Positions 1 to 8,125 of a DNA stretch of 64,000 nt are shown here, piece by piece. The DNA lies in the NCBI GenBank assembly GCA_020544565.1, contig CP078014.1, positions 3,412,016 through 3,476,015 on the forward strand. Direction: 5' to 3'. The stretch's first letter is position 1; each line of letters begins with the position of its first letter. Both the position numbers and the translations under genes were made by a program. The notes beneath the pieces were generated by a model. It did no database searches. It had not been told where the DNA came from and saw only the letters and a list, made by a program, of their open reading frames with translations. The DNA comes from Bradyrhizobiaceae bacterium. GTDB lineage: Bacteria; Pseudomonadota; Alphaproteobacteria; Rhizobiales; Xanthobacteraceae.

Positions 1-2232
1 GAGGCGGAAGGCTTCGAGAAGTTTTGCGACGTCAAGTTCACCGGCACCAAGCGCTTCGGTCTCGACGGCGGCGAATCGCTGATCCCGGCGCTGGAGCAGA
101 TCATCAAGCGCGGCGGCAATCTCGGCCTGCGCGATATCGTGCTCGGCATGCCCCATCGCGGCCGCCTCAACGTGCTGACCCAGGTGATGGGCAAGCCGCA
201 CCGCGCCCTGTTCCACGAGTTCAAGGGCGGTTCGGCCAACCCCGACGAGGTCGAGGGCTCGGGTGACGTCAAGTACCATCTCGGCGCCTCGTCCGACCGC
301 GAGTTCGACGGCAACAAGATCCACCTGTCGCTCACCGCCAACCCCTCGCATCTCGAGATCGTCGATCCGGTGGTGCTCGGCAAGGTGCGCGCCAAGCAGG
401 ATCAGAACGGCGATCCGCCGGACCAGCGCATTTCGGTGCTGCCGCTGTTGATGCACGGCGACGCGGCGTTCGCCGGTCAGGGCGTGGTGGCGGAATGCTT
501 CGCGCTGTCGGACCTCAAGGGCTATCGCACCGGCGGCTCGATCCACTTCATCGTCAACAACCAGATCGGCTTCACCACCTATCCGCGCTATTCGCGTTCC
601 TCGCCCTATCCCTCGGATGTGGCGAAGATGATCGACGCGCCGATCTTCCATGTGAACGGCGACGATCCCGAGGCGGTGGTGTTCGCCGCCAAGGTCGCGA
701 TCGAATTCCGGCAGAAATTCCACAAGCCGGTCGTCATCGACATGTTCTGCTACCGTCGCCACGGTCACAACGAGGGCGACGAGCCGGCGTTCACCAACCC
801 GGTGATGTACAAGAAGATCGCGACCCATCCGACGGTGCTCGAGATCTACACCAGGCGGCTGATCGCCGATGGCGTCGTCACCGAGGGCGAGGTGGACAAG
901 GCCAGGGCCGACTGGCGCGCCCGGCTCGATGCCGAGCTTGAGGCCGGCGCCGGCTACAAGCCCAACAAGGCCGACTGGCTCGACGGCAAGTGGGCGGGCT
1001 TCAAGTCCGCCGAGATCGGCGAGGACCCGCGCCGCGGCAACACCGGCGTGCCGCTGAACGAGCTGAAGGAGATCGGCAAGGTCATCACCAGGGTGCCGGA
1101 CGGCTTCCGCATCCATCGCACCGTGCAGCGCTTCCTCGATGCCCGCGCCAAGGCCATCGACACCGGCGAGGGCATCGACTGGGCCACCGGCGAGGCGCTG
1201 GCGTTCTGCTCGCTGATGAAGGAGGGCTACCACATCCGCCTGTCGGGCCAGGATTCCGAGCGTGGCACCTTCTCGCAGCGCCACTCGGTGCTGTTCGATC
1301 AGGAGGACGAGAGCCGCTACACGCCGTTCAACCATCTCGGTGGCGAGCAGGGGCATTACGAGGTCATCAACTCGCTGCTGTCGGAAGAAGCGGTGCTCGG
1401 CTTCGAGTACGGCTATTCGCTGGCCGAGCCCAACGCGCTGTCGATGTGGGAAGCCCAGTTCGGCGATTTCGCCAACGGCGCGCAGGTGGTGTTCGACCAG
1501 TTCATCTCCTCGGCCGAGCGCAAGTGGCTGCGCATGTCCGGCCTCATCTGCCTCTTGCCGCACGGCTATGAGGGCCAGGGGCCGGAACATTCCTCGGCGC
1601 GGCTCGAGCGCTTCCTGCAGATGTGCGCCGAAGACAACATGCAGGTCGCCAACCTGACGACGCCTGCGAACTACTTCCACTCCCTGCGTCGTCAGCTCAA
1701 GCGCGAGATCCGCAAGCCGCTGATCCTGATGACGCCGAAGTCGCTGTTGCGCCACAAGCGCGCGGTGTCGAAGCTCGCCGAGTTCGGACCGGACACCTCG
1801 TTCCACCGCGTGCTGGAGGACGATGCCGAGACCGGCGGCGCGACCAAGCTGGTCGCCGACAGCGCGATGCGCCGCGTCGTGATCTGCTCGGGCAAGGTCT
1901 ATTACGACCTGTTTGAGGAGCGCGAGAAGCGCGGCATCGACGATGTCTATCTGCTGCGCATCGAGCAGCTCTATCCGGTGCCGCTGAAGACGCTGGTGCA
2001 GATCCTCGAGCGCTTCAAGAAGGCCGAGGTGGTGTGGTGCCAGGAGGAGCCGCGCAACATGGGCGCGTGGTACTTCATCGAGCCCTATCTCGAATGGGTG
2101 CTGAACCAGATCGGCGGCGCCCACAAGCGGCCGCGTTACGCCGGCCGCGCCGCCTCGGCGGCGACCGCGACCGGCCTGATGTCGAAGCATCTCGCCCAGT
2201 TGAAGTCCCTGCTCGATGAAGCGCTCGGCTGA
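1..2232 (+). CDS. sucA: 2-oxoglutarate dehydrogenase E1 component, 5' end missing
   Basis: Thiamine-diphosphate dependent E1 subunit of the 2-oxoglutarate dehydrogenase complex (TCA cycle, cytoplasm). The frame is open from the first base, so the start lies outside the window; 743 residues are visible of a family that usually has about 985. Visible marks include MPHRGRLNVL, the GDAAFAGQG segment and NNQIGFTT of the diphosphate-binding core, the SEEAVLGFEYGYS stretch of the transketolase-like pyrimidine domain, and a C-terminal domain ending in GLMSKHLAQLKSLLDEALG. It is followed by sucB, an SDR gene and lpdA, so all three subunits of the complex are encoded together. Identification is firm; only the N-terminus is absent. 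Confidence 0.97.
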   Translation, partial: EAEGFEKFCDVKFTGTKRFGLDGGESLIPALEQIIKRGGNLGLRDIVLGMPHRGRLNVLTQVMGKPHRALFHEFKGGSANPDEVEGSGDVKYHLGASSDREFDGNKIHLSLTANPSHLEIVDPVVLGKVRAKQDQNGDPPDQRISVLPLLMHGDAAFAGQGVVAECFALSDLKGYRTGGSIHFIVNNQIGFTTYPRYSRSSPYPSDVAKMIDAPIFHVNGDDPEAVVFAAKVAIEFRQKFHKPVVIDMFCYRRHGHNEGDEPAFTNPVMYKKIATHPTVLEIYTRRLIADGVVTEGEVDKARADWRARLDAELEAGAGYKPNKADWLDGKWAGFKSAEIGEDPRRGNTGVPLNELKEIGKVITRVPDGFRIHRTVQRFLDARAKAIDTGEGIDWATGEALAFCSLMKEGYHIRLSGQDSERGTFSQRHSVLFDQEDESRYTPFNHLGGEQGHYEVINSLLSEEAVLGFEYGYSLAEPNALSMWEAQFGDFANGAQVVFDQFISSAERKWLRMSGLICLLPHGYEGQGPEHSSARLERFLQMCAEDNMQVANLTTPANYFHSLRRQLKREIRKPLILMTPKSLLRHKRAVSKLAEFGPDTSFHRVLEDDAETGGATKLVADSAMRRVVICSGKVYYDLFEEREKRGIDDVYLLRIEQLYPVPLKTLVQILERFKKAEVVWCQEEPRNMGAWYFIEPYLEWVLNQIGGAHKRPRYAGRAASAATATGLMSKHLAQLKSLLDEALG

Positions 2233-2243
2233 CGGGCAGGACG

Positions 2244-2281
2244 GCGGCGGCCCGCGACACGGTGGCCGCCGCGATAGTTTT
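2244..2281 (+). terminator. GC hairpin followed by a short T tract between sucA and sucB
   Basis: GCGGCGGCC (2244-2252) pairs perfectly with GGCCGCCGC (2264-2272) around an 11-base loop, and a four-T run follows at 2278-2281. It sits in the 115-base gap between two genes whose products must assemble together, so it is more likely a partial terminator or an mRNA-stability hairpin than a full stop. The function is inferred from structure only. Confidence 0.45.
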
Positions 2282-2347
2282 CATTGGTGTTGAATTGATC
2301 AGGCGCTGACGGCCGAGGGGCCGCTCAGGACGCAAGAGGAAAACAAA

Positions 2348-3586
2348 ATGGCTGAAATTCGCGTTCCGACACTGGGCGAGTCCGTTACCGAAGCCACCAT
2401 CGGCCGCTGGTTCAAGAAGCCCGGCGACGCCGTCGCGGTGGACGAGCCCCTGGTCGAACTCGAAACCGACAAGGTGACCATCGAGGTGCCGGCGCCGTCT
2501 GCGGGCACTCTCGGCGAGATCGTCGCCAAGGACGGCGAGACGGTCGCGGTCGGTGCGCTGCTCGGCCAGATCACCGAAGGCGCCGGCGGCGCCAAGCCCG
2601 CTGCCGCGCCGGCCAAGCCGGCCGCCCCGGCGGCCGCTGCTGCTGCTGCGGCTCCCGCGCCGGCGCAGAAGTCGCCGCCGGCCGATGCCCCGCAGGCGCC
2701 GTCGGTGCGCCGGCTCTCCGCCGAATCCGGTGTTGATCCCGCGACCGTCGCCGGCTCCGGCAAGGACGGCCGCGTCACCAAGGGCGACATGCTGGCGGCG
2801 ATCGAGAAGGCCGCCGCCGCGCCGACGCCGGTGAGCCAGCCGGCGGCCGCCGTGCAGGTGCGCGCGCCCTCGCCGGCCGATGATGCCGCCCGCGAGGAGC
2901 GGGTGAAGATGACGCGGCTGCGCCAGACCATCGCCCGCCGCCTCAAGGACGTGCAGAACACCGCCGCCATGCTGACGACCTTCAACGAGGTCGACATGAC
3001 CAACGTGATGGCGCTGCGCGCGCACTACAAGGATGCGTTCGAGAAGAAGCACGGCAGCAAGCTCGGCTTCATGGGCTTCTTCACCAAGGCCTGCGTGCAG
3101 GCGCTGAAGGACGTGCCCGCGGTCAACGCCGAGATCGACGGCAGCGACCTGATCTACAAGAACTACTATCACATCGGCGTCGCGGTCGGCACCGACAAGG
3201 GCCTCGTGGTGCCGGTGGTGCGTGACTGCGACCAGAAGTCCATCGCCGAGATCGAGAACAACATCGCCGATTTCGGCCGCCGTGCCCGCGACGGCCAGCT
3301 CAAGATCGAGGAGATGCAGGGCGGCACCTTCACCATCACCAATGGCGGCATCTACGGTTCGCTGATGTCGACGCCGATCCTCAACGCGCCGCAGTCGGGC
3401 ATTCTCGGCATGCACAAGATCCAGGAGCGGCCGGTGGCGATCGGCGGCAAGGTCGAGATCCGCCCGATGATGTATCTGGCGGTGTCCTACGATCACCGCG
3501 TCATCGACGGCAAGGAAGCGGTCACCTTCCTGGTCCGCATCAAGGAGAGCCTCGAGGATCCGGCGCGGCTGGTGCTCGACCTCTGA
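2348..3586 (+). CDS. sucB: dihydrolipoyllysine succinyltransferase (E2 of 2-oxoglutarate dehydrogenase)
   Basis: E2 core enzyme that accepts the succinyl group from SucA on a lipoyl arm and passes it to CoA. The 412-residue protein shows an N-terminal lipoyl domain with the modified lysine K42 in [10 protein letters not shown], a Pro/Ala-rich linker (about 80-115), a peripheral subunit-binding domain (about 117-155, [13 protein letters not shown]) and a C-terminal acyltransferase domain ending with the catalytic HRVIDG (H383, D387). A purine-rich GAGGAAA lies just before the ATG. The length and domain order are normal for alphaproteobacterial SucB. It lies between sucA and the SDR/lpdA genes on the same strand. 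Confidence 0.97.
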   Translation: MAEIRVPTLGESVTEATIGRWFKKPGDAVAVDEPLVELETDKVTIEVPAPSAGTLGEIVAKDGETVAVGALLGQITEGAGGAKPAAAPAKPAAPAAAAAAAAPAPAQKSPPADAPQAPSVRRLSAESGVDPATVAGSGKDGRVTKGDMLAAIEKAAAAPTPVSQPAAAVQVRAPSPADDAAREERVKMTRLRQTIARRLKDVQNTAAMLTTFNEVDMTNVMALRAHYKDAFEKKHGSKLGFMGFFTKACVQALKDVPAVNAEIDGSDLIYKNYYHIGVAVGTDKGLVVPVVRDCDQKSIAEIENNIADFGRRARDGQLKIEEMQGGTFTITNGGIYGSLMSTPILNAPQSGILGMHKIQERPVAIGGKVEIRPMMYLAVSYDHRVIDGKEAVTFLVRIKESLEDPARLVLDL

Positions 3587-3599
3587 TCGCGGGCAGAGC

Positions 3600-4343
3600 A
3601 TGGACAGCGTCGCCATCGTCACCGGAGGCAGCCGCGGCATCGGCCGCGCTACGGCGCTCGCCGCCGCGAAGCGCGGCTACAAGGTCGTGGTCGGCTATGC
3701 CAGCAACAAGGCCGCCGCCGACGAGGTGGTCGCGGCGATCGCGGCCGGCAACGGCAAGGCCATCGCGATGAAATGCGATGTCGGCGTCGAAGCCGACATC
3801 GTTGATCTGTTCAAGCAAGCCGACGGCTTCGGCACGCTCGCCGCGCTGGTCAACAACGCCGGCGTGGTGGATCGCACCGCGCGCGTCGACGAGATGTCGG
3901 CCGAGCGGCTGACGCGGATGATGACCATCAACGTGGTCGGCAGCATCCTGTGCGCGCGCGAGGCGGTGAAGCGGATGTCGCGCAAGCACGGCGGCTCCGG
4001 CGGCGTCATCGTCAATCTGTCGTCGGTGGCGGCGACGCTGGGCTCGCCCGGCCTCTATGTGGACTACGCCGCCTCCAAGGGCGCGATCGACACTTTCACC
4101 GTCGGGCTCGCGCGCGAGGTCAGCGCCGAGGGCATCCGCGTCAATGCGATCCGGCCGGGCCTGATCGATACCGATATTCACGCCAGCGGCGGCGAGGCCG
4201 GCCGCGCCCAGAGGCTGGCGCATACCGTGCCGATGCAGCGCGTCGGCACCGCCGAGGAAGTGGCCAACGCCGTGGTCTGGCTGATGTCGGACGAGGCGTC
4301 CTACGTCACCGGCACCATCTTCGATGTCTCGGGCGGCCGCTAG
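3600..4343 (+). CDS. short-chain dehydrogenase/reductase (SDR), 3-oxoacyl-ACP reductase-like
   Basis: A 247-residue classical SDR. It has the Rossmann glycine motif TGGSRGIG (residues 8-15), NNAG at 85-88, the catalytic serine region LSS (141-142) and the YxxxK pair Y156/K160. It is expected to be a cytoplasmic NAD(P)-dependent oxidoreductase acting on a carbonyl or hydroxyl; the substrate cannot be read from the sequence. It starts only 13 bases after sucB and lies 33 bases before lpdA, so it is very likely co-transcribed with the 2-oxoglutarate dehydrogenase genes, although no SDR is part of that complex. FabG-like or sugar-dehydrogenase-like assignments are both possible. Confidence 0.88.
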   Translation: MDSVAIVTGGSRGIGRATALAAAKRGYKVVVGYASNKAAADEVVAAIAAGNGKAIAMKCDVGVEADIVDLFKQADGFGTLAALVNNAGVVDRTARVDEMSAERLTRMMTINVVGSILCAREAVKRMSRKHGGSGGVIVNLSSVAATLGSPGLYVDYAASKGAIDTFTVGLAREVSAEGIRVNAIRPGLIDTDIHASGGEAGRAQRLAHTVPMQRVGTAEEVANAVVWLMSDEASYVTGTIFDVSGGR

Positions 4344-4376
4344 CTCGCCGCCCTCACCTTTGCAGGATTAGTTGTC

Positions 4377-5795
4377 ATGGCTTCTTACGATCTCATTGTC
4401 ATCGGCACCGGCCCCGGCGGTTATGTCTGCGCGGTGCGCGCAGCCCAGCTCGGCCTCAAGACCGCGGTGGTGGAAAAGCGCGCCACCCTTGGCGGCACCT
4501 GTTTGAATGTCGGCTGCATTCCCTCGAAGGCGCTGCTGCATGCTTCCGAGTTGTTCGAGGAAGCGGGCCACGCCTTCGCGAAGATGGGCATCGGCGTGTC
4601 CAAGCCCAAGCTCGACCTCAAGCAGATGCTGGCGTTCAAGGACGAGGCGGTCGACGGCAACGTCAAGGGCGTCGACTTCCTGATGAAGAAGAACAAGATC
4701 GACGTCGTCCACGGCACCGGCCGCATCGTCGCGCCCGGCAAGGTGGAGGTGACCGGCGGCGACGGCAAGGCGCAGACGCTGGAAACGAAAAACATCGTCA
4801 TCGCCACCGGCTCCGACGTCGCGCAGCTCAAGGGCATCGCCATCGACGAGAAGCGCGTTGTGTCCTCGACCGGCGCGCTGACGCTGGACAAGGTGCCTGC
4901 GAGCCTGCTGGTGATCGGCGCCGGCGTGATCGGTCTCGAGCTCGGCTCGGTGTGGCGCCGCCTCGGCGCCGAGGTCACGGTGGTGGAATTCCTCGACCGC
5001 ATCCTGCCGGGCATGGACTCCGAGGTCGCGCGGCAGTCGCAGCGCCTGCTGGAGAAGCAGGGCATGAAATTCCGGCTCGGCGCGAAAGTCACGGGCGTCG
5101 ATGCGTCGGGCAAGAGGCTCAAGGCGACGATCGAGCCGGCCAAATCTGATTCAAAGTCGGGCGGCGCGGCGGAAGCGCTCGAAACCGATGTGGTGCTGGT
5201 GGCCATCGGCCGCGTGCCCTACACCGAAGGGCTCGGCCTGCAGGAGGCGGGCGTGGCGATGGACGAGCGCGGCCGGGTCAAGACCGACGCGCATTTCGCC
5301 ACCAGCGTTGCTGGCATCTACGCCATCGGCGATGTGATCACCGGCCCGATGCTGGCGCACAAGGCCGAGGACGAGGGCGTCGCGGTGGCCGAGATCATCG
5401 CCGGCCAGGCCGGGCATGTGAATTACGACGTGATCCCGGCGGTGGTTTACACCTATCCGGAAATTGCGTCCGTCGGAAAGTCCGAGGACGATCTCAAGGC
5501 GGCGAATGTCGCCTACACTGTCGGCAAGTTCCCGTTCACCGCAAACGGCCGCGCCAAGGCCAACCAGCAGACCGACGGCTTCGTCAAGATTCTCGCGGAT
5601 GCGAAAACCGACCGCGTGCTCGGCGTGCACATCGTCGGCGCCGACGCCGGCAACATGATCGCGGAGCCTGCGGTGGCGATGGAGTTCGGCGCGTCGTCGG
5701 AAGACATCGCGCGCACCTGCCACGCCCATCCGACGCTGCCGGAGGCCGTGAAGGAGGCCGCGCTTGCGGTCGACAAGCGCGCCATCCATATGTGA
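4377..5795 (+). CDS. lpdA: dihydrolipoyl dehydrogenase (E3)
   Basis: FAD flavoprotein that reoxidises dihydrolipoamide of the 2-oxoacid dehydrogenases with NAD+. The 472 residues carry the FAD-binding GTGPGGY (10-16), the redox-active disulfide C42/C47 in [13 protein letters not shown], a second dinucleotide fold ([12 protein letters not shown]), the FAD-contacting IYAIGD, and the C-terminal acid-base pair H451/E456 in HAHPTLPE. The length and motifs are standard. It is the last clear member of the suc operon. The strong palindrome GGCCGGCAC/GTGCCGGCC just after the stop (5801-5819) may mark the 3' end of the transcript but has no T tract. Confidence 0.97.
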   Translation: MASYDLIVIGTGPGGYVCAVRAAQLGLKTAVVEKRATLGGTCLNVGCIPSKALLHASELFEEAGHAFAKMGIGVSKPKLDLKQMLAFKDEAVDGNVKGVDFLMKKNKIDVVHGTGRIVAPGKVEVTGGDGKAQTLETKNIVIATGSDVAQLKGIAIDEKRVVSSTGALTLDKVPASLLVIGAGVIGLELGSVWRRLGAEVTVVEFLDRILPGMDSEVARQSQRLLEKQGMKFRLGAKVTGVDASGKRLKATIEPAKSDSKSGGAAEALETDVVLVAIGRVPYTEGLGLQEAGVAMDERGRVKTDAHFATSVAGIYAIGDVITGPMLAHKAEDEGVAVAEIIAGQAGHVNYDVIPAVVYTYPEIASVGKSEDDLKAANVAYTVGKFPFTANGRAKANQQTDGFVKILADAKTDRVLGVHIVGADAGNMIAEPAVAMEFGASSEDIARTCHAHPTLPEAVKEAALAVDKRAIHM

Positions 5796-5840
5796 AAGCC
5801 GGCCGGCACGGTGCCGGCCGCGCGGGATCAAGGATTCGTC

Positions 5841-6365
5841 ATGCGTCGGTGGCTGCGTCCGCTGTGGGTGCTGCTTGCGCTGATCTTCCTGTTCGAGGCG
5901 TGGCTGTGGGAGCGCGTCGAGCCGGTGATCGCGCGCGTGGTGGCGCTGATCCCGCTGCCCCGCCTCAAGCGATGGCTGGCCGGGTGCATCGCCTACCTTT
6001 CACCGGGCGCGACGCTGATCGTGTTCGCGGTGCCGGTCATCTTGCTGGCGCCGGTCGGGCTGCTCGAAGGCTGGCTGCTGGCGCACAAGCGTCTCGTCGC
6101 CGCGATGGCGGTGATGGTCGCGCATAAGGTTCTCGGCGTCGGCCTGATTGCTTTCGTGTTCGACGTGACCCGCGACAAGCTGTTGCAGATGGCGTGGTTT
6201 CGCCGGCTCTATGATTTTGTCATCGATCTGCGCGCCAGGGCGCTCGCGCTGGTCGCGCCGTTCCGGCGCGCCATCCGGCAATGGACGGCGCGCCTGCGCC
6301 GGCGCGCGTCGTCGGGTTTCCTCAGCCGCCTGCGGCGGCGCATGCACACCTCGCGCTCGTCCTGA
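5841..6365 (+). CDS. hypothetical inner-membrane protein
   Basis: A 174-residue protein that I cannot assign to a function. Hydrophobic stretches near residues 5-23, 50-78 and 84-112 suggest two to three membrane segments, followed by a very basic, arginine-rich C-terminal tail (RRAIRQWTARLRRRAS...). ATG 5841 is preferred over the in-frame GTG at 5811 because an AAGGA ribosome-binding site lies 6-7 bases before it, whereas the GTG falls inside the palindrome after lpdA. It follows lpdA on the same strand and converges with the DUF4337 gene 12 bases away. Confidence 0.7.
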   Translation: MRRWLRPLWVLLALIFLFEAWLWERVEPVIARVVALIPLPRLKRWLAGCIAYLSPGATLIVFAVPVILLAPVGLLEGWLLAHKRLVAAMAVMVAHKVLGVGLIAFVFDVTRDKLLQMAWFRRLYDFVIDLRARALALVAPFRRAIRQWTARLRRRASSGFLSRLRRRMHTSRSS

Positions 6366-6377
6366 GGCGCGGCCGCT

Positions 6378-6968
6378 TCACATCAGATGCACGGCGTGGG
6401 GCGCGAACAGGCCGATGGCGGTGAAGGCGAGGCCCGTCAGCGCCATCGCGCCGGCGATCCAGGCCAGCGCCGCCATGCCGGTGATGATGGTGGCCGACGC
6501 CAGCACGATGCCGATCTGGAATGCGGCCGAGGCTACCTCGTAATGATGGTAACGCGCCAGCGCGAGATCGCGCTCGTGCTCGGCGTGCTTGGCGCGCGCG
6601 GCGAGCTGCTCGGAGCCCTCGCCAGTGTCCGGCTCGGAGCGATAGCGCGCGGCGGTTCTGGTCCAATCGTCGATCTGTTTGGCGAGCGCGGCTTTCTGGG
6701 CGTCGTCGCTGGCCGCACCGAGGGTGAGGCGGGCCTGCTCGGATGCCGTCTGCACCACGGTGCGGCGGACGCTCTTGGCCTGGAAGAACGCCCACAGGTT
6801 GGCGGCTTCGACATTGCGGCTGATGGATTCGGTCTGCGCGCCCTTGCCCAGCGTTTCCGACAGCGCCAGGAACAGGGCCATGATCGCGATCAGCAGCGCG
6901 ATCTTCTTGTTGGAGCCGGAGGCGTGTTCGGCATGCTCGGCGTGTTCGATGCTTTCGTGCGCGCCCAT
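6378..6968 (-). CDS. DUF4337-type membrane protein
   Basis: A 196-residue protein matching the DUF4337 pattern: a short His/Glu-rich head (ESIEHAEHAEHA), one N-terminal membrane helix (KIALLIAIMALFLALSETLG), a charged helical middle (about 55-140, LARYHHYEVA at its end) and two C-terminal membrane helices. The role of this family is unknown. ATG 6968 is preceded by AGGAAAG at proper spacing. A longer frame runs upstream without a stop, but it lies antisense to and overlapping xerC and is not credible. Transcription is leftward, in the same direction as xerC. Confidence 0.8.
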   Translation of the reverse strand: MGAHESIEHAEHAEHASGSNKKIALLIAIMALFLALSETLGKGAQTESISRNVEAANLWAFFQAKSVRRTVVQTASEQARLTLGAASDDAQKAALAKQIDDWTRTAARYRSEPDTGEGSEQLAARAKHAEHERDLALARYHHYEVASAAFQIGIVLASATIITGMAALAWIAGAMALTGLAFTAIGLFAPHAVHLM

Positions 6969-7063
6969 GTGATGCTTTCCTGTAATCGAAAGGGCGCCAC
7001 GATTGACTGAACGGCGCGCGGCGCGCAAGAGGCGGCCGGGCCACACCGGGCGACAAAATGCGA

Positions 7064-8047
7064 TCAGGCGCGGGGGTGCGCGGTGTTGTAGACGTCCATC
7101 AACCGCTCGGCGTCGATGCCGGTGTAGATCTGCGTGGTCGAAAGCGAGGCGTGGCCGAGCAGGTCCTGGATGGAGCGCAGGTCGCCGCCACGGCTGAGCA
7201 GATGCGTGGCGAAGGAATGGCGTAGCGCATGGGGCGTGGCGCTGTCGGGCAGGCCGAGTGCGCCGCGCAGCCGCTCCATGGTAAGCTGGATGATGCGCGG
7301 CGACAGCGGGCCGCCGCGCGCGCCGACGAAGATCGGGCCGTCCGGCGGCAGCCCGTGCGGACACATGGCGACATAGTCGGCCACCAGCGCCAGCACGTTG
7401 CGCAGCACCGGCACCATCCGCGTCTTGTTGCCCTTGCCGGTGACGATGATGACGTCGCCCTCGCCGGGGCGCGGCACCTCGCGGCGCTTGAGGCCGAGCG
7501 CCTCGGAAATGCGCAGGCCCGAACCATAGAGCAGCGCCATCACCGCGGCGTCGCGGGCCCAGATCCACGGCTCGCGGTTTTCGCCGGCGCGGATATCGGC
7601 GTCGGTCATCCGTTTCGCCGAGGTCATCTCGATGGGTTTCGGCAGGCTTTTGCCGATCTTGGGGGCGCGGATGGCGGACAGCGCCCCGACCTTGCCCTTG
7701 CCCTCGCGCTCCAGGAACCGGCCGAACGAGCGCAGCCCCGCCAGCGCCCGCATCAGCGATCGCCCGCCGACGGCTTCAGTGCGGCGCGACGCCATGAAGG
7801 CGCGCACGTCGGTGGCCTCGATGGCGGCGAATTGCTTAAGCGTCACCGCGCCGCCCCAATGCTCGCCCAGAAACACCAGGCACTGGCGCAGGTCGCGCTC
7901 ATAAGCCTCCAGCGTCTTCGGCGACAGCCGCCGTTCGGCGCGCAGATGCGCCAGCCAGCGCGCCATCTCGGCCAGGAGGTCCGGCGCGGCGCAGGTGAGC
8001 CGCGCCTGCGCGGGATTGGTGTCGGGTGCGGCAGTGGCGCGGGCCAT
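7064..8047 (-). CDS. xerC: tyrosine recombinase XerC
   Basis: Site-specific recombinase that, with XerD, resolves chromosome dimers at dif. The 327 residues contain an N-terminal SAM-like core-binding domain (about 24-115) and a catalytic domain with the complete set R179 (GLRISE), K205, H273-xx-R276 (HALRHSFATHLL), H299 (LLGHASLSTTQIY) and nucleophile Y308. Position next to priA on the opposite strand is conserved backbone synteny, which argues against a phage integrase. The start is shared with a short 78-base divergent spacer to priA. Confidence 0.95.
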   Translation of the reverse strand: MARATAAPDTNPAQARLTCAAPDLLAEMARWLAHLRAERRLSPKTLEAYERDLRQCLVFLGEHWGGAVTLKQFAAIEATDVRAFMASRRTEAVGGRSLMRALAGLRSFGRFLEREGKGKVGALSAIRAPKIGKSLPKPIEMTSAKRMTDADIRAGENREPWIWARDAAVMALLYGSGLRISEALGLKRREVPRPGEGDVIIVTGKGNKTRMVPVLRNVLALVADYVAMCPHGLPPDGPIFVGARGGPLSPRIIQLTMERLRGALGLPDSATPHALRHSFATHLLSRGGDLRSIQDLLGHASLSTTQIYTGIDAERLMDVYNTAHPRA

Positions 8048-8125
8048 CAGATGTCCGATGCTTGACAGGAATCGGTTTATCGCACCCTTTTCGTTATATC
8101 CCTGTTAATCCGGATCCCTTTCGCC

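Noticed and set aside
7064..8047. Phage integrase interpretation of the tyrosine recombinase
   Set aside because: Synteny with priA, the length and the absence of phage genes support XerC.
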